Notes: a model not told the origin generated them from the letters alone. Positions 29,906-39,430 are shown, counted from the stretch's first letter. The stretch is 64,000 bases of DNA from JAYRGC01 sp041908065 (GCA_041908065.1 JAYRGC010000050.1:62001-126000), one strand, 5' to 3'. Program-made: numbers and translations.

Positions 29906-31996
29906 TTACGACCTGAACAATCCTACCGCAGCGTCTTTCTCGAACAAGTACATAAGCAGGCGCAAGGCTTGGCTGCGTTCTCCGGCCAGTTCGGGGTCGC
30001 GGGCTAAAATGGCCTCGGCGTCGGTCCGCGCCATGTCCAAAAGTCCGGAATCGCATATGGGGCCTGAAAGGCGGAACAAGGGCAATCCGCTTTGCCGCGT
30101 CCCCAACAGCTCGCCAGGGCCGCGCAAGCGTAGATCTTCCTCGGCGATGCGGAAGCCGTCTTCGGTGTCGCGCAGCATCTTCAACCGCGCCTTGGCGGTG
30201 GAGTTGAGCGGGGCCTGATATAAAAGCACGCAAGCCGAATTGCTCCCGCCGCGTCCGACCCGTCCCCGCAATTGATGCAACTGCGCCAAGCCGAAGCGTT
30301 CGGAATGCTCGATTATCATCAGCGTGGCCGTCGGCACGTCCACCCCCACCTCGATGACCGTGGTGGCCACCAGAACGCGGATTTTGCCCGCGCAGAAATC
30401 CGCCATAGCCTTGTCCTTGGCCTCGGAGGCCATGCGGCCATGCACCAAGCCCACCGATTGTTCCCCCAGCCGTTCCGCCAGTATTTCCGCGCGTTGCGTA
30501 GCGGCCTTAAGGTCGCTTTTCTCCGATTCCTCGATCAGCGGACAAACCCAATACGCCTGTTCGCCCTGCCCCAATTTGCGCTTGAGGCTGGCGATGACTT
30601 CCTCCACGCGATCGGCGTTGATGACGCGGGTGTCTATGGGCTTGCGGCCTGCGGGCTTTTCGTCCATGCGCGACACGTCCATGTCGCCGTAGGCGGTTAG
30701 CGTCAACGTGCGCGGGATGGGCGTGGCGGTCATCACCAGCGAATTGACGCCCCGCCCCTTGTCCGCCATTTGCATTCTTTGCTGGACTCCGAAGCGATGC
30801 TGTTCGTCGACCACGACCAGCCCCAAATTGCGGAAATTGACGCCGTCCTGAAACAAGGCGTGCGTGCCGACGACCAGTCCAAGGCCGCCGTCGGCCAAGG
30901 ATTCCAGCGTCGCCTTGCGCTCGCCGTTGCCGCGCGCGCCCCGTCCTGTCAACAGTCCGACTTTCACCCCCAGCGGACGGAGGATCTCCGACACGCGATC
31001 GTAGTGCTGCCGCGCCAATATCTCCGTAGGGGCCAATAGCGCGGCCTGCATCCCCGCGTCCGCCGCTTGCAGCATCGCGGCCACCGCCACTACCGTCTTG
31101 CCCGCGCCCACGTCACCCTGCAAAAGCCGCAACATGCGCTTGGGCGAGGCCATGTCGGCGGAGATCTCGGCGATGGCGCGGCGTTGCGCTCCGGTGAACA
31201 TAAAGGGCAATACGGATTCCAATTTGGCCGCCAGCTTGCCGCCCTTGGGTATGGACACTCCGCCTATGGAGCGGTTGTGGAGGCGAATAACCAAGAGGGC
31301 GAGCTGATCCGCCAAAAGTTCGTCGTAGGCCAGACGGCGGCGAGCCGCATCAGCCTGTCCGCTTTTCTCCGCCGCCGAGGGGTCGTGCGCCGTCACGACC
31401 GCCGTTTTCCAGTCCGGCCAGCCCTCCCGCCGCATAAGATGGGGATCGTGCCATTCCGGCAATGCAGGCAGCCGCTTTATAGCCTCGGCCACCGTTCGCC
31501 GCAGCATCCGGTTGCTCAGCCCTTCGGTAAGGGGATATATCGGCTCCAACGGCGGGATCTCGGCTATCCGCTCGGCGGGAACGGCGTAATCGGGATGGTT
31601 CATGCTCCATCCGCCCTGATAGCGTTCCAGAAAACCGCTGATCGCCACCTTCTCTCCGGCTGGGTATAGCTTGCCGAGATAGCCGTCGTCCCTGACGTTG
31701 AAGTAATTGATGTAAAGCTGATCGGTGTCGTCGTAGCCGACGATGCGATAAGGCAGGCCGCGGCGGCGCGGCGCGGCGTGTTCGGCGATGGTGACGCTCA
31801 AAGTGGCGACGCGATCCCTGTCGGCGTATTTCAGTTGCGGGCGATAGCGGCGATCCGTTATTCCGGCTGGCAAGTGCCACAGCAGATCCACGACCTTGTT
31901 GCCGCACAGGCGGCCATAAAGCCCCGCCAGACGCGCCCCCACCCCGCGCAACGAGGCGAGGTCGGCGAACAGCGGAAAAAGTATCTGCGGGCGCAT
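29906..31996 (-). CDS. recG: ATP-dependent DNA helicase RecG
   Basis: 696 residues. The N-terminal wedge/OB domain includes LLWHLPAGITDRRYRPQL. Helicase motifs: Walker A LLQGDVGAGKTVVA, DEQHRFGVQQR (motif II), MTATPIPRTL (III), and QLRGRVGRGG (VI). RecG remodels stalled replication forks and recombination intermediates. Length is normal for the family. Likely co-transcribed with pgeF. Confidence 0.96.
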   Translation of the reverse strand: MRPQILFPLFADLASLRGVGARLAGLYGRLCGNKVVDLLWHLPAGITDRRYRPQLKYADRDRVATLSVTIAEHAAPRRRGLPYRIVGYDDTDQLYINYFNVRDDGYLGKLYPAGEKVAISGFLERYQGGWSMNHPDYAVPAERIAEIPPLEPIYPLTEGLSNRMLRRTVAEAIKRLPALPEWHDPHLMRREGWPDWKTAVVTAHDPSAAEKSGQADAARRRLAYDELLADQLALLVIRLHNRSIGGVSIPKGGKLAAKLESVLPFMFTGAQRRAIAEISADMASPKRMLRLLQGDVGAGKTVVAVAAMLQAADAGMQAALLAPTEILARQHYDRVSEILRPLGVKVGLLTGRGARGNGERKATLESLADGGLGLVVGTHALFQDGVNFRNLGLVVVDEQHRFGVQQRMQMADKGRGVNSLVMTATPIPRTLTLTAYGDMDVSRMDEKPAGRKPIDTRVINADRVEEVIASLKRKLGQGEQAYWVCPLIEESEKSDLKAATQRAEILAERLGEQSVGLVHGRMASEAKDKAMADFCAGKIRVLVATTVIEVGVDVPTATLMIIEHSERFGLAQLHQLRGRVGRGGSNSACVLLYQAPLNSTAKARLKMLRDTEDGFRIAEEDLRLRGPGELLGTRQSGLPLFRLSGPICDSGLLDMARTDAEAILARDPELAGERSQALRLLMYLFEKDAAVGLFRS

Positions 31997-32084
31997 ATCG
32001 GTCGAACGGTTATGTTGCGGGGCATTGGTCTATGCCTTTTATACGCTATTATGCCTCGCGCAAAACGAACGGAGAAACAAGAAA

Positions 32085-33155
32085 ATGCTTAAAACTTCGC
32101 CCATTGCCCGCCAATGGCTTTTTAATCTTCCGGTTTCCGCCATGGCCGTAAATCGCCGAGGCGATTGGGTCGCGCTGACTTTGGGCGACGGGTCGGCGCG
32201 TTTGCTGCATGCCGAGGATGCCGAGACGGCGGCGGAGGCCGTGCCGCAGGAAAGGAGGCTGCACGAAGGCGTGTCTTTGTGCCTGACTGCCGACGCCGAC
32301 GACCACGCGTTTTTGTCCGGCGGCGACGACGGGCGGGTGGTCATATTCGAACCCGACGTGGCCGAACCGGCGATCGTGGCCGAGCGCAAAGGCAAATGGG
32401 TGGACAACGTGGCGGCTTCGTCTTCCGGCAAGGGATTGCGGGCGTACAGCATTGGCCGCGAGGCGATTATGCTGGACGAAAACGGCGACGCGATGGGCAA
32501 GCCGTTGCTCCATTCTTCGAGCGTGGGAGGGCTGGCGTTCAGCCCCAACGGCAAGCGTTTGGCGGCAAGCCGCTATGGCGGCGTGTCGCTGTGGTGGGCT
32601 AATTCTTCCGAACAAGAGCCGGAATCTATGGAGTGGAAGGGGTCGCATCTGTCGGTTCTGTGGCATCCCGACGGCAAAATTTTGTTGACGGAGCTGCAGG
32701 AAAACGCGCTGCACGGATGGAGGCTGGCCGACGGGGCGGAAATGCGGATGCAGGGCTACGCCTCCAAAATACGTTCGATGGGATTTACGGCCAAAGGACG
32801 TTATCTCGCCACCGGCGGCGCGGGACAAATCATTTGCTGGCCTTTTTTCGGCGGCGGCCCGTGGAACAAACAACCTTTGACTCTGGGAGGCAACGACGCG
32901 CGCGTCGTCGCCCGAGTGGCTCCGCATCCCCGCGACGAGCTGGTGGCGGCGGGATACGACGACGGCATGGTCGTCATAGCCCCTTTGGACGGAAGAATGG
33001 AGATAATGTTGGCTCCGCCGTCAGCCGACGCCAAGGCCGCCATCGTCGGGCTGGCGTGGAACGCCGCCGGAGACTGTTTGTTCGCCGCCTCGGAAAACGG
33101 GACGCTTTCGCTCTTCACGCTGTCCAGCGTTTCGAAAATGGCGCGCGGCGGATAA
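32085..33155 (+). CDS. WD40-like beta-propeller protein
   Basis: 356 residues from ATG 32085 (GGAG upstream). Seven weak WD40-type repeats are visible by spacing, for example VSAMAVNRRGDWVALTLGDG, HAFLSGGDDGRVVIFEP, LAFSPNGKRLAASRYGGVSL, LSVLWHPDGKILLTEL, SMGFTAKGRYLATGGAG and VGLAWNAAGDCLFAASENG. No signal peptide, so probably a cytosolic scaffold. Alphaproteobacteria carry such a gene commonly, but its partner is unknown. Confidence 0.75.
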   Translation: MLKTSPIARQWLFNLPVSAMAVNRRGDWVALTLGDGSARLLHAEDAETAAEAVPQERRLHEGVSLCLTADADDHAFLSGGDDGRVVIFEPDVAEPAIVAERKGKWVDNVAASSSGKGLRAYSIGREAIMLDENGDAMGKPLLHSSSVGGLAFSPNGKRLAASRYGGVSLWWANSSEQEPESMEWKGSHLSVLWHPDGKILLTELQENALHGWRLADGAEMRMQGYASKIRSMGFTAKGRYLATGGAGQIICWPFFGGGPWNKQPLTLGGNDARVVARVAPHPRDELVAAGYDDGMVVIAPLDGRMEIMLAPPSADAKAAIVGLAWNAAGDCLFAASENGTLSLFTLSSVSKMARGG

Positions 33156-33166
33156 CGGCTTCGTTC

Positions 33167-33303
33167 TAGAGCGTTTCCCGATTAGGTTGGCGAGCTTCTC
33201 TGGCCGCTTGCGACGGCGGAATCCCTCCCCCTACGAAGGGGGAGGGATTCCGCCGTGACAAATCGCCGGTTTCGTATATCAACCAAAGCGGGAAACGCTC
33301 TAA
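33167..33303. repeat. Palindromic element between convergent genes
   Basis: Outer arms TAGAGCGTTTCCCG (33167) and CGGGAAACGCTCTA (to 33302), with AGGTTGG / CAACC further in. The centre is a near-perfect hairpin, CGGCGGAATCCCTCCCCC and GGGGGAGGGATTCCGCCG. It lies in the gap between the WD40-like and DUF2336 genes, which converge, and could act as a two-way terminator. It differs from the GTCATTGCGAG family. Confidence 0.8.
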
Positions 33304-33304
33304 A

Positions 33305-34435
33305 TCAAGCGACGTCGTTCTGCGAAGCGCCGAGATTTTTCAGGTAATCGGGGTTTTGTCTCCAGCTGCTCAGCATTTCCCGCGCCACTTTCGGTTGCAC
33401 GCGATCGAAAGCCGCCAAGGCGTTGCTAAGCTCGCGGGGGTGGACGATCTGCTTGTCCGTCCTCGCCCCTCGGGAAAGCAGGAAGATCGAGACGAAGTTG
33501 GTCTTGTCGATGTCCAAGGCGCGAGCCACCGCCGACAGGGCGCGACCTCCGGATTCGCCGACGATCAGATCGATCAGATCCAAGCCCAGTTCCGTCAGGC
33601 GGCTCAAGGCGATGTTGAACAGACGATAATGCCCTTGCCGCAAAAGCTGCGGCAAAACCTTGACGGTCAACGCCCCGCGTTCGCCCAACCAATCGGCGAC
33701 TTTAACCATGGCCTCTTCGTCGTGTTTTTCGAAGATATGGCCGCCCAGCTTTTCGTCGATCGCCGTGGCCAAGGCTATGTCCAACTGACCGGAGCTTATG
33801 CCGAACCTCTTGATCGTCTGGCGACGCAATTCCTGTTCCAGCCACCAGCACATTTTGGCTGCGGTTTCCTCGGTCATCTCAGGACGGCAAACCAGCGGCC
33901 TTTGCAGGATATTGTTCATGCGAGCCGCTTCGACCAGAATCTCCACCGCTTTTTTCGACAGTTTAGCCCCAAGGTTTTCAGCGACCAGCATCATAACCTC
34001 GATGCTGCCCGTAGCCACCAAGGCGTCGGCCACCGCTTCGCTGATCTTCTTTCGGGCGGCGACGGCCTCGGCGTGATCAACGCTTTGGGTCTGCACGACG
34101 GTGATCAAATCCTCGTCGGTCAGGTTTTCGTTGTTTTGCAAGACCGGACGGGCGATCTCTATCGCTTCGCACGCCATGGTCATCGCCATCTTGCGCGGCA
34201 TCTTCGCCGCGTTAGAAAAACGCCTCACCAATTCGTTGCAGGCTTCGCGGCTTTTGGAACGAAGCAGCTGTTCCATAAGGTCGTTGAACAAGTCCTCCTC
34301 GCGCGGGGTCATATTGACGCCTTCGGTGAGGAAAATATCCGCCAATTTTCCGGCAAGGCTCACGCGGGCATCCTCGCTGCGGTCGCGCGCCAGCGTCAAA
34401 AGCTCGGGAAGCTGTTCCTGTATGTGCCCTATCAT
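33305..34435 (-). CDS. DUF2336 protein
   Basis: 376 residues from the ATG at 34435 (GGGGG upstream). All-helical, with HEAT-like character: LLTLARDRSEDARVSLAGKL, RRFSNAAKMPRKMAMTMACE, ADALVATGSIEVMMLVAENL, LEQELRRQTIKRFGI. This family is largely confined to alphaproteobacteria and some members are linked to signalling or cell-cycle regulation. No catalytic motif. Function unknown in detail. Confidence 0.8.
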   Translation of the reverse strand: MIGHIQEQLPELLTLARDRSEDARVSLAGKLADIFLTEGVNMTPREEDLFNDLMEQLLRSKSREACNELVRRFSNAAKMPRKMAMTMACEAIEIARPVLQNNENLTDEDLITVVQTQSVDHAEAVAARKKISEAVADALVATGSIEVMMLVAENLGAKLSKKAVEILVEAARMNNILQRPLVCRPEMTEETAAKMCWWLEQELRRQTIKRFGISSGQLDIALATAIDEKLGGHIFEKHDEEAMVKVADWLGERGALTVKVLPQLLRQGHYRLFNIALSRLTELGLDLIDLIVGESGGRALSAVARALDIDKTNFVSIFLLSRGARTDKQIVHPRELSNALAAFDRVQPKVAREMLSSWRQNPDYLKNLGASQNDVA

Positions 34436-34596
34436 GACAAACCCCCACACACCCGCGAATTCGCCGCATTTACGGCAAATTTTAGGCAATTGCTTATGTA
34501 TTTAAACACGAAATGATTAACGCATTCTTCACGGTAACTGTGGCATAATGCTCTGGTGACGATTTTTCCATTTCTTTCATAAAGCGAGGTTTTAAC

Positions 34597-34797
34597 ATGA
34601 ACATAGCCAACGCCACCCATACCCATCCGGCTCCTGCTAGGGAGCCTCGCGAGGCTCCGGCGCACGTGGCCCGCGAGAGGAATACCGACAACGCCAGAAA
34701 CGCCACGCCCAGGCCGACCGAACACACCGCAAAACCTGCGGACGAGCGCGGCAGGGAGCGCGGAGGCCGTGGCCGGATTGTGAATACCAAAGTTTGA
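34597..34797 (+). CDS. Small basic, Arg/Pro/His-rich protein
   Basis: 66 residues with a GCGAGG ribosome binding site and a strong terminator 28 bases after the stop. Composition is extreme: THTHPAPAREPREAPAHVAR, then RPTEHTAKPADERGRERGGR. Predicted disordered. Not recognised. The well-formed start and terminator argue that it is expressed; a nucleic-acid-binding role would fit the charge but is not shown. Confidence 0.5.
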   Translation: MNIANATHTHPAPAREPREAPAHVARERNTDNARNATPRPTEHTAKPADERGRERGGRGRIVNTKV

Positions 34798-34824
34798 CAT
34801 AATCCCTCCTCTTTTCTCTTTCAG

Positions 34825-34862
34825 GGGCTGGTTTCCCATCTAGGAAACCAGCCCTTTTATTT
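34825..34862 (+). terminator. Strong rho-independent terminator
   Basis: GGGCTGGTTTCC (34825-34836) and GGAAACCAGCCC (34843-34854) pair perfectly across a six-base loop, followed by TTTTATTTT. It ends the small basic-protein transcript. Confidence 0.9.
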
Positions 34863-35018
34863 TGCGTCCGATGTTCGCGACGCCTTGTTATAAGAAAAAT
34901 GTATATCTAAAACATGAAACTAAATCCTTGATTCTATGGTAAAAATTTGTTAATCATTTTTTTGACGCCTTTCTTGCCCATAATGGTTATCTTCTTCCCA
35001 AAATTTGGTAAGGTCGAC

Positions 35019-35957
35019 ATGAAAAAAATTTTGCGTCTAGGCACAAGGGGGAGCCCCTTGGCGCTGGTTCAAGCTGAAATGGTCCGGAATTTACTTCTGG
35101 AGAAGCATCCTTTTTTGCAAAAAGAGGGGGCGATAGAGATCGTTCCTATTCGCACTTCGGGCGATTGGCGTCCCGAACACCGCGAAACCACCTTCCTTGA
35201 AACTGGCGGAAACAAAGGCTTTTTCACCAAGGAAATCGAGGACGCGCTGTCCGACGGAGCGATAGATCTGGCCGTGCATTCCATGAAGGATATGCCGACC
35301 GAACTCCCGCAAGGCCTTGAAATATCATCAATATTGGAGCGAGAAGACGTCCGCGACGCCTTCATTTCTCAGCTCGCCCCTTCCGTGGACGAATTGCCGG
35401 CAGGAGCGCGGGTAGGAACATCCAGCCTGCGCCGCAGCGTGCAAATACTGGCGCGCCGTCCGGATCTGAAAATCGTGCCGTTGCGCGGCAACGTCGAAAC
35501 GCGGCTGAAAAAGCTGGGCGACGGCATCGCCGAAGCCACGATATTGGCGGCGGCGGGCTTGCGGCGGCTGGGCATCGAAGGCAAGGCCGCCTCGTTCATG
35601 GAAACCGACGTCATGCTTCCGGCGGTGGCGCAAGGCGCCCTTGGCGTGGAAACGCGGCAGAACGACGAAAAAACCAAAGAATTGGTCAACGCTATAGGAT
35701 GCGCCGCCACTTTCACGCGCGTCGCGGCGGAACGCGCCGCCTTGCGGGTTTTGGACGGATCCTGCCGCACTCCGGTAGCCGTTTTGGCTACGTTGTCCGA
35801 GGACGGAGGAACGATGGCGATAGACGCCTTGGCGGCCATGCCCGACGGATCGCGCCTGACGCGAAGGAAACGCGAATGCCCTACGGCCTTGGGATTGGAA
35901 ACCGCGACCGCTTTGGCGGCGGAAATCAAGGCGCGGATTCAAATGGCCGACGCATAA
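35019..35957 (+). CDS. hemC: Porphobilinogen deaminase (hydroxymethylbilane synthase)
   Basis: 312 residues from the ATG at 35019 (AAGG upstream); the frame is open for 24 earlier codons. Motifs: RLGTRGSPLALVQAEMV, DLAVHSMKDMPTE, RVGTSSLRRSVQI, and the cofactor Cys in VLDGSCRTPVAV. Polymerises four porphobilinogens to hydroxymethylbilane for haem. hemD follows but is separated by a palindromic element. Confidence 0.96.
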   Translation: MKKILRLGTRGSPLALVQAEMVRNLLLEKHPFLQKEGAIEIVPIRTSGDWRPEHRETTFLETGGNKGFFTKEIEDALSDGAIDLAVHSMKDMPTELPQGLEISSILEREDVRDAFISQLAPSVDELPAGARVGTSSLRRSVQILARRPDLKIVPLRGNVETRLKKLGDGIAEATILAAAGLRRLGIEGKAASFMETDVMLPAVAQGALGVETRQNDEKTKELVNAIGCAATFTRVAAERAALRVLDGSCRTPVAVLATLSEDGGTMAIDALAAMPDGSRLTRRKRECPTALGLETATALAAEIKARIQMADA

Positions 35958-35978
35958 GAGCCTGTCTACAAAGCTCTA

Positions 35979-36125
35979 AGAACCTGTTCAGAATCTCGTT
36001 ACGCTGCGGCGAAAATCGGGCTTTTTAAAACTTTCGCGCGCAGCGTATATAGAAATACGTGAGCAGCGAAAGTTTGAAAAAGCCCGATTTGCAGACCAGC
36101 GTAACGAGATTATAAACAGGTTCTA
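35979..36125. repeat. Palindromic element between hemC and hemD
   Basis: AGAACCTGTTCAGAATCTCG, TTACGCTG on the left is mirrored by CAGCGTAACGAGATT, AAACAGGTTCT on the right; inside, GAAAATCGGGCTTTTT / AAAAAGCCCGATTT and ACTTTCGC / GCGAAAGT also pair. About 147 bases with no coding potential. A short relative lies at 57524-57570. It inserts into what is usually a tight hemC-hemD spacing. Confidence 0.8.
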
Positions 36126-36162
36126 AGAATGCGGAACGGATGTTCTATGGGGATGCCGACTT

Positions 36163-36924
36163 ATGGGTTCAGTTCTGCTTACGCGGCCTGTCGAGGATTC
36201 GCGGCGAACGGCGGCTATGCTGGAAGCGCGCGGGCATACGGCGATCGTCGATCCGATGTTGAATATCCTGCCGATTAAAAACGACTCTGAACTGGCCGAA
36301 ATCTCCAAAGCCGGTTTTTCCGCCCTGCTGTTCACCAGCCATAACGCTCCCGATTGCCTGAAGAGGTTCGAAAAAATTCCCGCCGGATTGATGGAAAAAT
36401 TGGCCGCTCTCCCATGTTTTTGCGTGGGAGAGCGCACCGCAGCGGCGGCGCGAGAGGCGGGGTTCTCGAAAATTATCGCGTCGGCAGGAAACGGGAAGAC
36501 CCTTGTTAATCTCGTCGAACGCTCGGTTTCGCACGAATCTGGAAAGCTGCTGCATCTGTCGGGAGAAAACGTCAGCGATGGGTTCGACGACGCTTTGCTT
36601 TCGCGCGGTTTTAAGACGAAAAGGATTCCGGTCTATCGCGCCGCCGCCACCACGGAGTTAAGCGACGAGACTATAGAGGCGATGCGCGGCGGATTGATCG
36701 ACGTCGCCCTGTTTTTTTCCTCGCGCACCGCGAAGATTTTCTCCGAACTGGTTTCGCGCTATAATCTCTCGGCGGAATGCGCTAGCATCTCCGCGTTGGC
36801 TTTAAGCGAGGAAGTCGCCGCCGCGCTTTCGCCGAAATCGCGATGGCAACGGGTGGTCGTGGCCGAAGCGGCTACGGAGTCCGGCATGGCGGAAGCCTTG
36901 GAAAAGATATTCCCGCCGACATGA
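36163..36924 (+). CDS. hemD: Uroporphyrinogen-III synthase
   Basis: 253 residues in the poorly conserved HemD family, recognised from VLLTRPVEDSRRTAAML at the start, ALLFTSHNAPDCLKRF, FCVGERTAAAAREAGF, LLHLSGENVSDGF, and DVALFFSSRTAKIF. It cyclises hydroxymethylbilane to uroporphyrinogen III. Context after hemC and before the mitofilin/HemY genes is the standard alphaproteobacterial order. Confidence 0.9.
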   Translation: MGSVLLTRPVEDSRRTAAMLEARGHTAIVDPMLNILPIKNDSELAEISKAGFSALLFTSHNAPDCLKRFEKIPAGLMEKLAALPCFCVGERTAAAAREAGFSKIIASAGNGKTLVNLVERSVSHESGKLLHLSGENVSDGFDDALLSRGFKTKRIPVYRAAATTELSDETIEAMRGGLIDVALFFSSRTAKIFSELVSRYNLSAECASISALALSEEVAAALSPKSRWQRVVVAEAATESGMAEALEKIFPPT

Positions 36925-36960
36925 ATCGCGGGCGTTCGCCCGAACTTTGAGGAGATCCCC

Positions 36961-38022
36961 ATGACCGATCAGCCCAAAAACTCGACGATTATCGAACAAA
37001 AAACGGCAGGCGCGGATGGCGGCAAGGATTCCGGATGCGGCAGCGCGTGCGGCAGCGGCTTCCTGCGCTCCTTGGGGATATTGGCGGCCATCGCCGCCGT
37101 CGCCGCCGTCGTCGCGTCTTTGTCGACCGGATCCGTCCCGCCCGCCCCGCCGTCTTCCGAATACCGCGCCGAAGCCACGTCCGCAGTTCCGGAATCGTTG
37201 CCGATAAAAGACGCGGCGCAAGCTCAATATCCTCACCCGTCGCCGTCTTCGCTATCGTTCGAAGAACAACAGCCGCAAGCCGCGTCCACGCCATCTGCCG
37301 CCGCCGCCGCAACTCCTGCCGCTCAGGTTGCGCCGCCCATATCGATCGACGCCGCCGCCAAGCTGAAAAGCGATCTGGTGACGTTGGCCACGACCTTGAA
37401 CGCGGTGCAGGAGCAAATGGCTTCGTCCATGAAAACGGCTGAGGACACTCGCGCCGAAGCCATGGCGGCCTTGGCGACATCGGTTGCCTTCACCCGTTTG
37501 CAGTCAGCCATAAACGCCGGCAGCCCGTTCGGGCGCGAATTGGCGACGATGCGCCAAGCGGCGGCGCAGATGCCGGACGCTTTGGCGGCATTGGCCGACA
37601 TGGACGCCTTGGCGGCCAGAGGCGCGGCGACGACGGCGATGCTGGCGGTGGAGTTTTCGCTTCTTTCCGGTCGCGCAGCATCGGCCGCCCTCAGCGCGGA
37701 GGCCAAAAGCTGGTGGGAAAAGCTTTTGGCCATGTTGCGAAGCGTCATAACGGTGCGGGCTGTCGACGCGGGAGGACAAGCTCAGGCGCAAGGTCTGGCC
37801 GCCGTGGCCATGCGGATAGACCGAGGCGACGCCGAAGCCGCTTCGTCTTTGGCGTCAGCTTTGCCGGAAGCGGCGCGCGCGGTTTTAGCCGAATGGATGG
37901 GACGGCTGACGGATAGGATCGCGGTAAACGCCGCGATGAACGCCTTGGCCGAAAGGCTGGTTGCCGCCGCTAACCCGCCATCGCAAGGGGGGACCAACGC
38001 TTCCTCGGCTGTCGTGCAATAA
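36961..38022 (+). CDS. Mitofilin-like (COG4223) inner-membrane protein
   Basis: 353 residues. One N-terminal membrane helix (LGILAAIAAVAAVVASL) follows a Gly/Cys-rich leader. A Pro/Ala-rich linker and a long helical periplasmic region come next (LKSDLVTLATTLNAVQEQMA, SAKSWWEKLLAMLRSVITVR). The family is the bacterial relative of mitofilin/Mic60 found beside hemY in alphaproteobacteria, where it shapes intracytoplasmic membranes. The stop overlaps the HemY-like start by one base. Confidence 0.8.
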   Translation: MTDQPKNSTIIEQKTAGADGGKDSGCGSACGSGFLRSLGILAAIAAVAAVVASLSTGSVPPAPPSSEYRAEATSAVPESLPIKDAAQAQYPHPSPSSLSFEEQQPQAASTPSAAAAATPAAQVAPPISIDAAAKLKSDLVTLATTLNAVQEQMASSMKTAEDTRAEAMAALATSVAFTRLQSAINAGSPFGRELATMRQAAAQMPDALAALADMDALAARGAATTAMLAVEFSLLSGRAASAALSAEAKSWWEKLLAMLRSVITVRAVDAGGQAQAQGLAAVAMRIDRGDAEAASSLASALPEAARAVLAEWMGRLTDRIAVNAAMNALAERLVAAANPPSQGGTNASSAVVQ

Positions 38023-39353
38023 TGCGGGCGTTTTTTTCCATACTTAAACTGGCCGTTGTCGTGGCCGCCGTCGTTTGGCTCGTCAACGACCCGGGCGAGG
38101 CCAAGATCGCGTGGCGCGGATACGAAGTCGACACTTCCGCTTCGGCTTTGGCGGCAATCGTCGTCTTGGCGGCCTTGGGCTTGGCCGCGTTGCAACGCCT
38201 GTGGGATTTCCTGCGCGACGGCCCGCGCCTGTGGAGCATGGGACGCAAGATACGAAAATTGCGGGAAGGGCAACGCCTGATAGAACACGGCTTGGCGGCC
38301 ATCGCCGCCGGAGATTCCGCCGAGGCCGGAAAATGCGCCGTGGGAGCGCGCAAGATCCTAGGCCGAACAGCCGCTTCCAGATTGCTGCAAGCGCAAGCGG
38401 CGCAATTGGCGGGCGACGACAAGGCCGCCCGCTTCATATTCTCGGAAATGACCCGCGAGGGCGACGAAGACGCGGCGGTGATGGGTTATCGCGGCCTCGT
38501 AATGGCGGCCTTGCGCGACGGCGACATCAACGAGGCAGAAAGGCAAACCGACCTGCTGCGTCGGCTGCGCCCCAACGCTCCATGGCTGAAGATGGCGCGG
38601 TTTGAGATCTCCGTAAGGCGGGGGTTTTGGCGCGCCGCCGGAGAAGCCTTGGAACAAGCGCGAAAGAGCCGACTTTTGGAACCGTCCAGAGCGGATCGCC
38701 ACCTAGCGGCAACGGCCTTGGCCGAGGCGTTGGACGCGGCGCGGGCAGGGCAAACGGAACAGGCTTTGCAGTTGGCCGAAAAAGCCGCCAAACAATCCCC
38801 CGATTGGCTGCCGGCGGCCATTGTTTTGGCCAAAAGCCAGATCGATTTGGGGCATTCTCGCGCGGCGCGAAGAACTATAGAGAGGATCTGGCCGCGCGCG
38901 CCGCATCCGGCGTTGGCGGACATGTATTGCTCCGCCTGCGGCGGGGAAAAACCCATAGACGATTGCCGCAATCTGGAAACCCTCGTCAAGCATTCCCGCG
39001 AAGCCGCGCCCAGCCGCCGCGCTTTGGCAAAAGCGGCTCTGGCCGCCGGTTTGTGGGGAGAGGCGCGGCGCAATCTGTTGGCGTTGACGGCGGTTGGAGA
39101 AGACGCCGCTCGGGGAGATTACCTGCTTTTAGCTCGGCTGGAGGAAAAGGAATCCGGCGACGCGGCGGCGGCGGCCAGATGGACGGCCAAGGCGGCGGAG
39201 GCGGCCTCGGATCCGGCGTGGTTATGCCTTTCGTGCGGGGGCGTCTCGGCCTTCGGCTGGCAGGCCTCTTGCGGCCATTGCGGGGCGTTCGATGCCATAG
39301 AATGGAAATCCCCGGGAACCAGCAGCGCTCCTTTGCGGCATTCGCTATGTTAG
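38022..39353 (+). CDS. hemY: HemY-like TPR membrane protein
   Basis: 443 residues. Two membrane helices near the N-terminus (FFSILKLAVVVAAVVWLVND, ALAAIVVLAALGLAAL) are followed by a long series of TPR-like helices (GLAAIAAGDSAEAGKCAVGA, LAEALDAARAGQTEQALQLA). The C-terminus has a Cys pair motif CLSCGGVSAFGWQASCGHCG that looks like a zinc ribbon. HemY is conserved next to hemD; its biochemical role is still not settled. Confidence 0.85.
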   Translation: MRAFFSILKLAVVVAAVVWLVNDPGEAKIAWRGYEVDTSASALAAIVVLAALGLAALQRLWDFLRDGPRLWSMGRKIRKLREGQRLIEHGLAAIAAGDSAEAGKCAVGARKILGRTAASRLLQAQAAQLAGDDKAARFIFSEMTREGDEDAAVMGYRGLVMAALRDGDINEAERQTDLLRRLRPNAPWLKMARFEISVRRGFWRAAGEALEQARKSRLLEPSRADRHLAATALAEALDAARAGQTEQALQLAEKAAKQSPDWLPAAIVLAKSQIDLGHSRAARRTIERIWPRAPHPALADMYCSACGGEKPIDDCRNLETLVKHSREAAPSRRALAKAALAAGLWGEARRNLLALTAVGEDAARGDYLLLARLEEKESGDAAAAARWTAKAAEAASDPAWLCLSCGGVSAFGWQASCGHCGAFDAIEWKSPGTSSAPLRHSLC

Positions 39354-39430
39354 TCAAAAATTAGTAACTTGCCGTTTAGTGTCCTTTCCGGCATCGCGGA
39401 TTTTCACCAAATTTCGGAGTTTCTTCCGGC

